Positions 5,794-12,269 of a stretch of DNA of 25,355 nt are shown one piece after another; the first letter of the stretch is position 1, and every line of letters starts with the position of its first letter. Origin of the DNA: a virus. The DNA lies in IMG/VR virus record IMGVR_UViG_3300025418_001202, positions 1-25,355 of that record; one strand, 5' to 3'. A program made the translations under genes and the position numbers. The notes under the pieces are model-generated. The model was not told the origin of the DNA, did no database searches, and was given only the letters and a program-made list of their open reading frames with translations.

Positions 5794-6731
5794 GCGGCTA
5801 CCTTTTCGCGTTTTGCTTCTAAATTTTTAATGATGCTTTCGTAGGCTAATTTCGGAATAAAACTCAGCGCGCTAACTTTGTATGCCGCTGTGATTTTTGA
5901 AATTGGGCAATCAACCTCTTGCGCAAGCGCTTCGATTTCATCAATGTCTTTTTGATTAAGCATCGGTTGATTTTGAGTGGCCGGAGCTGGTGCCTGATCA
6001 CGTTGTTCGATAATCGTTGGCTCGTTGACCAGTTCAGCAAGGCCCTCGTCGCTGTCGGTGTTGAGCAAGTGAATCGCTTTTTCAAGTCGGTCAACTTTCG
6101 GCCAATATTTGTATGCCTGTTTAATCACCGTTTTGCGGATCATTTCGATTTCGTCAGTCACCCAAGGGCAAGTCACCTTTTTTGCCAAATAAGCGCGATA
6201 TGCCGATGATCGATCTCGTATGTCATAGATGGCCTTGATTGGCACAGCGTGACTCAAGTAATCACCGTCGGCGGTTTTAACAACTGCATAACAACCGACA
6301 ATCTCTCCGCGATCCGTTGCAAAAGGGTTGTATTGATGCGTAGGCTGGCGATCAATCCCGTTTAGAGAAAACGTATCAGCCTCTCGAACTATCGCGGCCT
6401 GTGCCCATTTAATCGATCCTGTCGCGGTTGCGAGATCAATAAGCCCCATGTAACTAATGTCAAGGCAGATTTTTTTATCTCGCGGCACCAGATACGCTTG
6501 CCTCTTTGCTGGTGACAAACTCAGTCCAATCGCTGAAACATTGCTGACTGCATTGATCACACTTTGCTTATTGCTCATGGCAATCCCAATCGCGTAATCA
6601 GATTGGGTAAGCTGCTGCAGAGCAAATACAGACTCACGCTCAAAGTTGATCGATTCATCGACCGAGCGCTGTTTGAAGTCTGCTTCAACAGACATGATTG
6701 TCTGTTCGATCATTTGAAGCGCATTACTCAT
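5790..6731 (-). CDS. recT: RecT family single-strand annealing recombinase
   Basis: This is a 313-residue protein, the usual length for RecT. Residues about 40-235 carry the family core: AIGIAMSNKQSVINAVSNVS, IGLSLSPAKRQAYLVPRDKK, ICLDISYMGLIDLA, IVGCYAVVK and PWVTDEIEMIRKTVIKQA, YKYWPKVDRL. The last ~75 residues are a Gln/Pro-rich linker and a helical tail that could contact partners such as host SSB. RecT binds single-stranded DNA and anneals complementary strands, giving the phage RecA-independent recombination. It is first of the exonuclease pair in the transcript (ribosome site GGAG) and translationally coupled to the exonuclease downstream. Confidence 0.95.
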   Translation of the reverse strand: MSNALQMIEQTIMSVEADFKQRSVDESINFERESVFALQQLTQSDYAIGIAMSNKQSVINAVSNVSAIGLSLSPAKRQAYLVPRDKKICLDISYMGLIDLATATGSIKWAQAAIVREADTFSLNGIDRQPTHQYNPFATDRGEIVGCYAVVKTADGDYLSHAVPIKAIYDIRDRSSAYRAYLAKKVTCPWVTDEIEMIRKTVIKQAYKYWPKVDRLEKAIHLLNTDSDEGLAELVNEPTIIEQRDQAPAPATQNQPMLNQKDIDEIEALAQEVDCPISKITAAYKVSALSFIPKLAYESIIKNLEAKREKVAA

Positions 6732-6749
6732 GCTTTTAATCTCCGTTGA

Positions 6750-7094
6750 TTAGTAATCACATGTCGGGCAACCAGACCCGAAACATTTTTGACAGCCGTT
6801 GTCGATAATCTGAATGGCTTGGCAAATGGCTTTTTGCTTCCAGTAAAAAATCACTTGCACGGCTAGACTCACGCCAGCGCCGTGAAAATCGTTTGCTTTG
6901 AGCTGCGCGGCCAATTTGTCCTTGTCGATTTCGCACATTGCGTCAGACAAGTTGGCCAAGTCGAATGGGTAATGAGGCTCGCCGGCTGCCATAAGTTCAC
7001 GAGCCTTTGCGTCGATTGCGTCGTGATAAGCGTCGGCATCACCTTGCGAGGCTTTGTAAACGGTAAGGTCTTGAGTGACTGAACAGGTATTCAT
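6750..7094 (-). CDS. Hypothetical early phage protein with C-terminal zinc knuckle
   Basis: This 114-residue protein ends in CQKCFGSGCPTCDY, four cysteines in a C-x2-C...C-x2-C arrangement resembling one DnaJ-type zinc motif. The middle (PFDLANLSDAM, then DKLAAQLKANDFHGAGVSL) is helical. ATG at 7094 is preferred: it overlaps the upstream stop as TGATG and has GAGGT eight bases away. An in-frame start at 7163 would overlap the membrane-protein gene by 70 nt. It lies between the first gene of the operon and recT. Function unknown. Confidence 0.7.
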   Translation of the reverse strand: MNTCSVTQDLTVYKASQGDADAYHDAIDAKARELMAAGEPHYPFDLANLSDAMCEIDKDKLAAQLKANDFHGAGVSLAVQVIFYWKQKAICQAIQIIDNGCQKCFGSGCPTCDY

Positions 7095-7279
7095 CAGAAA
7101 TACCTCGCGCCAATAAAGAACAGCGCAAACCAATAAGCTACAAACAAGGCGGCTAGCAACCATGAGTAGGGTGAAATGCGTTGCGCTTGTTTAGGCTGGC
7201 AGTAGTAGCCACGATCCCAGCTGGATTGCCGAGTAAAGCGGCTTGTCCAGTTTGATCCTGTGTAAGTTGATTGTTTCAT
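7094..7279 (-). CDS. Small single-pass membrane protein, first gene of the left operon
   Basis: This is a 61-residue protein. Residues 1-35 are polar, rich in Ser, Arg, Gln and Tyr. Residues about 37-58 (SWLLAALFVAYWFALFFIGA) form one transmembrane helix, and the protein ends ...RYF. The N-terminus lacks a signal peptide, so it is probably an anchored inner-membrane protein. Ribosome site AAGGGG precedes the ATG. As the first gene after the left promoter it should be among the earliest and most strongly made phage proteins. Function unknown. Confidence 0.7.
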   Translation of the reverse strand: MKQSTYTGSNWTSRFTRQSSWDRGYYCQPKQAQRISPYSWLLAALFVAYWFALFFIGARYF

Positions 7280-7312
7280 TTGTAAACCCCTTGAGTTAAG
7301 TGTCTGATTGAA

Positions 7313-7341
7313 AGTTTATTAAAAAATAAACATACAGTCAA
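7313..7341 (-). promoter_or_regulatory. Left early promoter (PL)
   Basis: On the minus strand, TTGACT (7341-7336) is followed after exactly 17 bp by TAAACT (7318-7313), the same two hexamers and spacing as the right promoter at 8477-8505. It starts leftward transcription about 25 bp before the ribosome site of the first left-operon gene. Shared sequence upstream and through the -35 (AAACGCTTGACT) is presumably operator. Confidence 0.75.
7314..7331. promoter_or_regulatory. Perfect inverted repeat overlapping the PL -10 (candidate operator)
   Basis: GTTTATT (7314-7320) and AATAAAC (7325-7331) form a perfect 7-bp palindrome with a 4-bp centre lying across the PL -10 and spacer. AATAAAC also occurs beside the right promoter (about 8460-8466 and 8498-8504), so it may be a half-site for CI or Cro. 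A second inverted repeat, GCAAATT (7361-7367) and AATTTGC (7404-7410), lies upstream; its role is unclear. Confidence 0.5.
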
Positions 7342-7409
7342 GCGTTTACTTAACTAAAAGGCAAATTTTTTTACTAGGGGAAACCCTTGGTAGATTTTTT
7401 ATGAATTTG

Positions 7410-7808
7410 CTAGTTATCAAAGCCGCGTTTCAGCCAGCGCAATAACAAAAAGATCCAGTAGCCAGCAAGCATTGAACACGCAACGCCTAAGGTCGGGGGT
7501 AAAAATGCCCATAACAACGGCTCAACGAGATATTTTATTGGCGGCCGTTCTAGTTGATATAACTCAATGCATTGACGTAGCTCTTGCATTTGGTTTTCAG
7601 GCGTTCTGCTTCGCCTGTCGGACAAGCTTGGCACGTTACGCCAACTGCACACGTCTGGGGCGCGGCGCTTTTGCTCAGCTTCATGATCAAAATAATACCG
7701 ATACCAAACCCCGATTTCGCTGGAAACGTCGGCTTTGACTAAAACAAATGCCATCCAAAAACAAGATGCAGCTACCCAGACCCTAAAAAACCCGCGCCTT
7801 ATATTCAT
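7410..7808 (-). CDS. Two-helix membrane protein in the repressor operon (rex position)
   Basis: This is a 132-residue protein. An N-terminal transmembrane helix (about 8-24, FRVWVAASCFWMAFVLV) and a C-terminal one (about 96-122, LLWAFLPPTLGVACSMLAG...) flank a ~70-residue charged loop with a few cysteines, probably periplasmic. The opening RRGFFRVWVAAS resembles small membrane proteins of proteobacterial prophages. Its ATG overlaps the repressor stop as ATGA, so it is co-translated with CI and should be made in lysogens. In lambda this slot holds rexA/rexB. A superinfection-exclusion or other lysogen-protective role is therefore a reasonable inference, but there is no family evidence. Confidence 0.65.
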   Translation of the reverse strand: MNIRRGFFRVWVAASCFWMAFVLVKADVSSEIGVWYRYYFDHEAEQKRRAPDVCSWRNVPSLSDRRSRTPENQMQELRQCIELYQLERPPIKYLVEPLLWAFLPPTLGVACSMLAGYWIFLLLRWLKRGFDN

Positions 7809-8437
7809 AATTTTCCGCCTGTTTGGTATTCAATTACGACGCCGATAACGCGCAGAGCTGGGTCGTCAATTTCTTTTGTTGGGTACGCCGAATTTAACGG
7901 TTTTAAGTACCATGCAGATCCATCGGTTGTTAGTTTTTTGAATGTAGCTTTTTGATTTGTCACGTCTTTCGCTATGACATAATCCCCGGCTTTTGGTGCT
8001 CGCTCAGGGTCAACGACAATGATGCAACCGTCTGGAAAGCTTACGCCAGCTCCGGTGTTGGTCATGCTGTCGCCTTCAACTTGCAAGGCAAAGCTTGTCG
8101 GCGACGGAATAGTGTGTATTGGATTAACCCAGTCATCGGCTTCGCCAGGCAAGTGCGGATCGTTAATTTCCGACAGGCTGCCGGCTCTAACCCATGATAT
8201 TACGGGTACGCGCGTGGCTTTTTTGGCCGTCGGCAACCAGTCTGTGACATTTGAATATTCAATTTTATCCAAATAAAACTTATCCATCCCATATGTTTCT
8301 TCAAGCCTGCGAGCGGCTTTTTCGCCAAATGAAGCTTTCCCGTTAATCAATTGAGAAATATAGCTTTTCTCGCTGGGCGGGATGGAGTGGGTTTCAAACC
8401 AAATTTTTAAGTTTTGCCTGCGGGTGTCGGGTGTCAT
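7805..8437 (-). CDS. cI: CI-like phage repressor, S24/LexA-type self-cleaving
   Basis: This is a 210-residue protein. The N-terminal part (SYISQLINGKASFGEKAARRLEE) is a short helix-turn-helix DNA-binding domain. The C-terminal domain is an S24 peptidase: cleavage site A85-G86 (VRAGS), nucleophile S124 (GDSM) and general base K167 (TFKKL). It should bind operators around 7313-7341 and 8466-8505, hold both early promoters off, and be inactivated by RecA-stimulated self-cleavage. No strong ribosome site precedes the ATG, as is common for cI genes. It is transcribed leftward and coupled to the membrane-protein gene downstream. Confidence 0.93.
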   Translation of the reverse strand: MTPDTRRQNLKIWFETHSIPPSEKSYISQLINGKASFGEKAARRLEETYGMDKFYLDKIEYSNVTDWLPTAKKATRVPVISWVRAGSLSEINDPHLPGEADDWVNPIHTIPSPTSFALQVEGDSMTNTGAGVSFPDGCIIVVDPERAPKAGDYVIAKDVTNQKATFKKLTTDGSAWYLKPLNSAYPTKEIDDPALRVIGVVIEYQTGGKL

Positions 8438-8465
8438 TCTGTGATTTTGATTAGTAAATAATAAA

Positions 8466-8505
8466 CAAGCAAACGCTTGACTTTAAGTTAAGCAAACAAT
8501 AAACT
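8466..8505 (+). promoter_or_regulatory. Right early promoter (PR) with overlapping operator
   Basis: TTGACT (8477-8482), 17 bp, TAAACT (8500-8505): identical hexamers and spacing to PL. A perfect inverted repeat, CAAGC-AAAC-GCTTG (8466-8479), overlaps the -35, and a near copy of it sits at the same place in PL (TAAGT-AAAC-GCTTG on the minus strand). This is the best candidate for the CI/Cro operator. A further AAGCAAAC half-site lies at 8490-8497. The leftward repressor promoter must also lie in 8438-8510; a weak minus-strand TATTAT near 8458-8463 could be its -10. Confidence 0.75.
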
Positions 8506-8532
8506 CACAAGTAATAACAAAAGGGTTTGTGT

Positions 8533-8769
8533 ATGGATCTGAAAACATACTTGGCAACAGCAGGGCGCGGCGGGTGCTCAGCACTCTCCGAAGCAATGGG
8601 TATCTCCATGTCTTATTTATCGCAGCTCGCCTCGGGAAAAGCCGCAATTTCGCCCACTCGTTGCGTTGAATTTGAGCGATTAACAAATGGCGCAGTAACC
8701 CGGCAAGACCTTCGTCCCGACGACTGGTCTTTGATCTGGCCTGAGCTGATTGAAAAGGTGAATTCATGA
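8533..8769 (+). CDS. cro: Cro-like repressor (YdaS type)
   Basis: This 78-residue protein has an N-terminal helix-turn-helix of the Cro/YdaS class (LSEAMGISMSYLSQLASGKAAIS) and a C-terminal segment typical of the class (FERLTNGAVTRQDLRPDDW). ATG 8533 with AAGGG seven bases upstream is preferred to the in-frame TTG at 8527. It is the first gene of the rightward transcript, divergent from cI, and should compete with CI for the operators at PR and PL to favour lytic growth. It overlaps the CII gene as ATGA. Confidence 0.88.
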   Translation: MDLKTYLATAGRGGCSALSEAMGISMSYLSQLASGKAAISPTRCVEFERLTNGAVTRQDLRPDDWSLIWPELIEKVNS

Positions 8770-9074
8770 GCGAAGTATCGGCCGCCCAGCTTGATTGCGC
8801 ACGCAAGATCCACACACAGATCTTGAAGGGGCTTTCAACGGTGGGACAAGTTGAAATCGCAGCTCGCACAGGATCGAGCGAGTCGACTATTTCGCGACTG
8901 AAAGACGGTCAGTTGGATTTGCTATCGAACGTGCTGGCTGCGGCCGGTTTGAAAGTGGTGCCAGCTCAGTACAAGTGTATTGATCCCGCGATTGCTCAAG
9001 CCATGATGTTGATGTACCAGTCGGCCATGAAGCATATCGAAAATCCAGCCTCGCTTCTGTGGGGTGATGAATGA
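8766..9074 (+). CDS. cII: CII-like transcriptional activator
   Basis: This 102-residue protein is close to lambda CII in length and layout. The helix-turn-helix lies at about 26-48 (VGQVEIAARTGSSESTISRL), followed by LDLLSNVLAAAGLKVVP, the typical CII continuation. CII activates the establishment promoter for cI and sets the lysogeny decision. A clear TTGC-N6-TTGC site was not found in the cI-cro interval, so its binding sites may differ. It is coupled to cro and ninB by ATGA overlaps. Confidence 0.85.
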   Translation: MSEVSAAQLDCARKIHTQILKGLSTVGQVEIAARTGSSESTISRLKDGQLDLLSNVLAAAGLKVVPAQYKCIDPAIAQAMMLMYQSAMKHIENPASLLWGDE

Positions 9075-9469
9075 TTTTCAACCTAATCAACGAGGCTGTG
9101 AAACAGCGTGCTTGCGAAGCAATTATGCAAGCTGCCGAAGGCATGCGCGTCGAGATCAAAGAGCGTAAGAGATCGTTAGATCAAAACGCTGCGCAGTGGC
9201 CCATCTTAGATGCCTTCTCGAAACAATTGAAGTGGCCTGTAAATGGCGAATTAACGGCGCTTACCCCCGAAGAGTTTAAAGACATTTTGACAGCTGCGTT
9301 TTATGGCGAAACCGTGAGGCTAGCCGCTGGGTTGAACGGTGGGGTTGTCATGCTTGGCAAGCGCACAAGCAAATTTAGCAAGAAGCAGTTTAGCGAGTGG
9401 CTTGAGTTTTTGAATTTTGTTGCGGCAGAGCGAGGCGTTGTTATTTATCACGACAAGAGGGCAGCATGA
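9071..9469 (+). CDS. ninB: NinB/Orf-family recombination protein
   Basis: This 132-residue protein has the NinB pattern: KRSLDQNAAQWPILDAFSKQL, ALTPEEFKDILTAAF, NGGVVMLGKRTSKFSKKQFSEWLEF and a C-terminal ERGVVIYHD. In lambda, NinB (Orf) binds single-stranded DNA and can replace RecFOR in loading recombination. Its place just after cII and before replication genes fits the nin region of lambdoid phages. It overlaps both neighbours by 4 nt. Confidence 0.9.
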   Translation: MIFNLINEAVKQRACEAIMQAAEGMRVEIKERKRSLDQNAAQWPILDAFSKQLKWPVNGELTALTPEEFKDILTAAFYGETVRLAAGLNGGVVMLGKRTSKFSKKQFSEWLEFLNFVAAERGVVIYHDKRAA

Positions 9470-9993
9470 ACGATCAGGTTGAATGGCGGTCAATTAAGGT
9501 CTATCCGCATTATCAGGTAAGCAACACTGGGCTTGTAAGAAGCGCAAACACAGAGTTGAAATTGATTCTGAAATCAACCGGATATATGTGTTGTTCTCTT
9601 AGTGGACATCAATTTTTAGTACACCGACTGGTTGCCGCTGCCTTTATTCCAAATCCTTTGAACAAGCCTCAGGTAAATCACATCGACGGAAATCGGTCAA
9701 ACAATTTTCTCGCAAACTTAGAGTGGACGACGGCTAGCGAAAATCAGCAGCATTCATGGGATTGCCTAGGAAGAATAAATTACTTTCAAGGGAAGTTTGG
9801 CAAAGAGCATGTCACTAGTAAGGCTGTAATTGCGACCTGCATGAAAACTGGTAAAGAAACTTTTTTTCATGCTGGCATGGATGCCGTTAGGCTGGGGTTC
9901 AGAAGCGACAGTATAAGCAGAGCTTGTAACGGCGTTATTCGTCATCACGCCAAGCATTATTGGCGCTTTGCGGACGAAAGGATGGCAGCATGA
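9466..9993 (+). CDS. HNH homing-type endonuclease with NUMOD4 domain
   Basis: This is a 175-residue protein. Residues about 4-25 (EWRSIKVYPHYQVSNTGLVR) are a NUMOD4 DNA-binding motif. Residues about 50-90 (VHRLVAAAF, VNHIDGNRSNNFLANLEWTT) form an HNH_3 nuclease core with H72. Residues about 118-170 (IATCMKTGKETFF, then SISRACNGV...HYWRFAD) look like a NUMOD1/IENR-type DNA-contacting repeat. Such proteins are free-standing homing endonucleases. It has inserted between ninB and the next gene with clean 4-nt overlaps on both sides, so the operon stays coupled. Its AT-richer middle suggests a separate origin from its neighbours. Confidence 0.9.
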   Translation: MNDQVEWRSIKVYPHYQVSNTGLVRSANTELKLILKSTGYMCCSLSGHQFLVHRLVAAAFIPNPLNKPQVNHIDGNRSNNFLANLEWTTASENQQHSWDCLGRINYFQGKFGKEHVTSKAVIATCMKTGKETFFHAGMDAVRLGFRSDSISRACNGVIRHHAKHYWRFADERMAA

Positions 9994-10328
9994 TCGCAAA
10001 AGAAAACCCGTTGCGATCAGAGCAGCACCGGCGAGTAATTGCGTCGCTCGGATGCTCGATGTGTGGCATGGAAGGATTCACACAAGCGGCGCATGTCAAT
10101 TACGGCAAAAGCATTGGTCAGAAGGCGTGCGACTCGTTGACTTTTCCTATGTGCCAGTGGTGCCATCAGTTTTTAGACCAGAGCGGCAAGCTTTCAAAAG
10201 TAGCCCGCAGAAACTTAGAGGCTAGTTACGTCAACAGAACCAGATCCCTGCTGATTCGTCGCGGGATGTGGCCGGAGTTTGTTGAACAGGCATATCAAAG
10301 AGCAAAAAAATGGGAGATCACGGCGTGA
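9990..10328 (+). CDS. HNH-like nuclease of the DUF968/YbcO type
   Basis: This is a 112-residue protein. Its metal-site pattern is C22-x2-C25, H35 in AAHVNYGK, and C55-x2-C58-H59, matching the DUF968/YbcO group of treble-clef (HNH-like) nucleases found in nin regions of lambdoid phages. The middle GQKACDSLTFPMC is typical. ATG 9990, overlapping the previous stop as ATGA, is preferred to an in-frame TTG at 9960. It probably cuts branched or single-stranded DNA in recombination and replication; activity is inferred from the fold. Confidence 0.8.
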   Translation: MIAKENPLRSEQHRRVIASLGCSMCGMEGFTQAAHVNYGKSIGQKACDSLTFPMCQWCHQFLDQSGKLSKVARRNLEASYVNRTRSLLIRRGMWPEFVEQAYQRAKKWEITA

Positions 10329-11074
10329 GGGTCGAAAAGATTGGAGACGCAACGCTTTACTTAGCCGATTGCAATGATGTTTTACCGCTGATCAAGGGGG
10401 GGGTGGATGCTGTGATTACTGACCCTCCTTACAGCGAAGTGACTCACAAAAATGCAAAAAGCAATCGGACTGTCGGTTATGGAAATAAAGCGATTGATTT
10501 TTTACCAATAACTGCCGGTGAGCTTTCCAAAATCATTAGCGACTGTTCCTCAATATGCTCGGGCTGGTTTGTAGCAACGATGGAATGGCGGCATATTGCA
10601 GAGTTCGAACAATCGCCTCCTTGCGGATGGGAATTTGTCCGGTTTGGAGTGTGGGTAAAGACCAATCCAATGCCGCAAATTAGCGCAGACCGTCCGGCGC
10701 AAGGATGGGAAGGTATTGCTTATCTCTATTCCAAAAAAGGTGAAACCAAAAAGAGTTGGAATGGCGGCGGCTCTCATGGAAATTATGTAGGGGCTTTGGT
10801 TTCAGATGGCCTACACCCAACGGGCAAGCCTCTTGGATTGGTTCGCGGCTTTGTGGATAAATTTACAAACCCACTCGAATTGATCCTGGATCCGTTTATG
10901 GGATCTGGTACCACAGGGGTTGCCGCGATTGAAATGGGCAGAAAGTTTATAGGCATCGAGCGGGAGGCCTCCTATTTTGAAATTGCGTGCGAACGAATAG
11001 AAAGGGCGACAAAGCAGATCGGCCTTTTCGACGAACCTAAACAAATCAAATTTGAGCAAGGGGCTTTGTTATGA
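10325..11074 (+). CDS. DNA methyltransferase, beta class (N6-adenine or N4-cytosine)
   Basis: This is a 249-residue protein when started at GTG 10325. That start overlaps the upstream stop as GTGA and has GGGAG eight bases before it; ATG 10310 is an alternative that would add five residues. Motif IV DPPY (about residues 33-36) precedes the AdoMet-binding motif I DPFMGSGTTG (about 189-198), the order of beta-class DNA methyltransferases. HPTGKPLGL and GRKFIGIERE are also typical. It modifies an amino group of A or C in a target that cannot be read here. No cognate restriction enzyme is next to it, so it is an orphan enzyme, probably for protection from host restriction or for control of packaging or replication. 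Confidence 0.9.
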   Translation: MRVEKIGDATLYLADCNDVLPLIKGGVDAVITDPPYSEVTHKNAKSNRTVGYGNKAIDFLPITAGELSKIISDCSSICSGWFVATMEWRHIAEFEQSPPCGWEFVRFGVWVKTNPMPQISADRPAQGWEGIAYLYSKKGETKKSWNGGGSHGNYVGALVSDGLHPTGKPLGLVRGFVDKFTNPLELILDPFMGSGTTGVAAIEMGRKFIGIEREASYFEIACERIERATKQIGLFDEPKQIKFEQGALL

Positions 11075-11358
11075 GAACCCAAATGGCAGAAACGTCCGTA
11101 GCCGCGTTTCATTCCTTCCGAATACCGGAGTTGCAGAATAAAGAAATAGAGGTTCTGGCGGCGATTCAAGAGGCTGGCAAATCCATGACTCGCGAGCAGA
11201 TTGCTCAGATGTTGAATTGGAAAGAGTCAGCTGTTTGCGGTCGCGTAAATAGCTTGGTGTCAAAAGGTGTACTCGAAGAGTCTGGAACCGTTAAGACATC
11301 AAGCGGTCGGTCGGCAAAGTTGGTTGGGTTGCCAGTGATTCAAAGGAGTTTGTTTTGA
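11071..11358 (+). CDS. Winged-helix DNA-binding protein
   Basis: This 95-residue protein has a winged helix at about residues 24-90: NKEIEVLAAIQEAGKSMTRE, QIAQMLNWKESAVCGRVNSL, VSKGVLEESGTVKTSSGR. This form, with an ending like 'SGR.AKLVGLP', is common in phage replication regions just ahead of the initiator gene. It may regulate or assist replication initiation. ATG 11071 overlaps the methyltransferase stop and has AGGGG in front. Confidence 0.8.
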   Translation: MRTQMAETSVAAFHSFRIPELQNKEIEVLAAIQEAGKSMTREQIAQMLNWKESAVCGRVNSLVSKGVLEESGTVKTSSGRSAKLVGLPVIQRSLF

Positions 11359-12269
11359 GCGAGTTGCCAACACCATTAACTTCGCTCGATTGCGATTTGC
11401 GCGATTTTGCTTTTATGCCGCTTGATGTTGTTCGTTTGCGCGATAGTGATTTGTCCGCAGTATCAAGTGGGGACGAGTTCCGTTGCGCCGTTCTTTTGTG
11501 GTGTGCGAGTTGGCACCAGGTACCCGCAGCCAGCCTGCCAGATGATGATGTCGTTCTATCTCAGTTTGCGGGGTACGGGAGGGTTATCAAAGAATGGTTA
11601 AAGGTAAAGGAAGGATCTCTGCGCGGCTGGATTAAATGTTCAGACGGAAGGCTGTATCACCCTGTAATTGCCGAAAAAGCCAACGAAGCGATGGCCGGAA
11701 AAATCAAATATAGGACAGCAAAGGAGGCAGAAAGACAGCGTAAAGAAAAATCAAAACAGAAAAATTCCGGCGGAAAAATGGAAATTTCCGGCGGAAAAGA
11801 TGAAATTTCCGACGGAAAAAGTACAGATAGACAAGAACCATCCGGCGGAAATCCGGCGGAAAACGCTCTTATAGGGACAGTGGACAGGGACAGTGGACAG
11901 GGACAGGGATGTAAATCGTCGGCAAACCCGCCGATTTTCGACGATGACGAAATTCCCGCTGACCGGCAAAGGTGGATCGAGTTTTTCAGGGACGAGTGTG
12001 CAGTCGATGTCGATGCCTACAGCATTCACGACAGAACGAAGTTTTTCCCGTTGACTGCTCAGTGGATCAAATCGGGCGTTTCGATTGGGCGAATGAGAAA
12101 GGCGATTAGCTATGCCTACGCAAATGCAAAAGAGGGATTTGGCTACCTTCCCGCCTACGTTGACCGTGTTTTGGCAAGCCAATCCAGACCACCTCGCGAA
12201 AACAAGCAGGAAGCTCTCGAAGCTCGAAATCAAGCCATCGTTGATGAAATGATGAGGACAGTCCAATGA
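11355..12269 (+). CDS. O-like replication initiator (DUF1376 type) containing the origin
   Basis: This is a 304-residue protein. Residues 1-115 form the DUF1376/YdaU-type N-terminal domain (SLDCDLRDFAFMPLDVVRLR, SSGDEFRCAVLLW, LRGWIKCSDGRLYHPV). Residues about 118-190 are a low-complexity charged linker (SGGK repeats). Residues about 200-285 form a second helical domain (WIEFFRDECAVD, GYLPAYVDRVLAS) like those that recruit a helicase loader. The linker DNA carries five iterons, as in lambda O. The start is TTG 11355, supported by AAAGGAG seven bases upstream and a TTGA overlap with the previous stop. The P-like protein follows with an ATGA overlap. Confidence 0.83.
   Translation: MSELPTPLTSLDCDLRDFAFMPLDVVRLRDSDLSAVSSGDEFRCAVLLWCASWHQVPAASLPDDDVVLSQFAGYGRVIKEWLKVKEGSLRGWIKCSDGRLYHPVIAEKANEAMAGKIKYRTAKEAERQRKEKSKQKNSGGKMEISGGKDEISDGKSTDRQEPSGGNPAENALIGTVDRDSGQGQGCKSSANPPIFDDDEIPADRQRWIEFFRDECAVDVDAYSIHDRTKFFPLTAQWIKSGVSIGRMRKAISYAYANAKEGFGYLPAYVDRVLASQSRPPRENKQEALEARNQAIVDEMMRTVQ
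11764..11908 (+). other. Replication origin: iterons inside the O-like gene
   Basis: Five copies of a palindromic element, consensus TTTCCGGCGGAAA, start at 11764, 11785, 11806, 11839 and 11850. Intervals are 21, 21, 33 and 11 bp, all close to whole helical turns, so an initiator would bind all five on one face. An A-rich stretch (11735-11764) precedes them and could be the unwinding element. They are followed by two 13-bp direct repeats, GGGACAGTGGACA (11874-11886 and 11887-11899), and a partial third (11900-11908). Confidence 0.75.

Noticed and set aside
7361-7410. Inverted repeat after the rex-position gene as a terminator
   Set aside because: Arms are AT-rich and no T run follows on the minus strand; it may be regulatory but not an intrinsic terminator.
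8438-8800. CII-type TTGC-N6-TTGC activation site near cI
   Set aside because: TTGC/GCAA tetramers occur here but none at the required 10-bp spacing.
11864-11871. CGCTCTTA, identical to lambda boxA
   Set aside because: An 8-mer is expected about once by chance in this much DNA; it lies inside the initiator gene, without a boxB hairpin and far from either early promoter.
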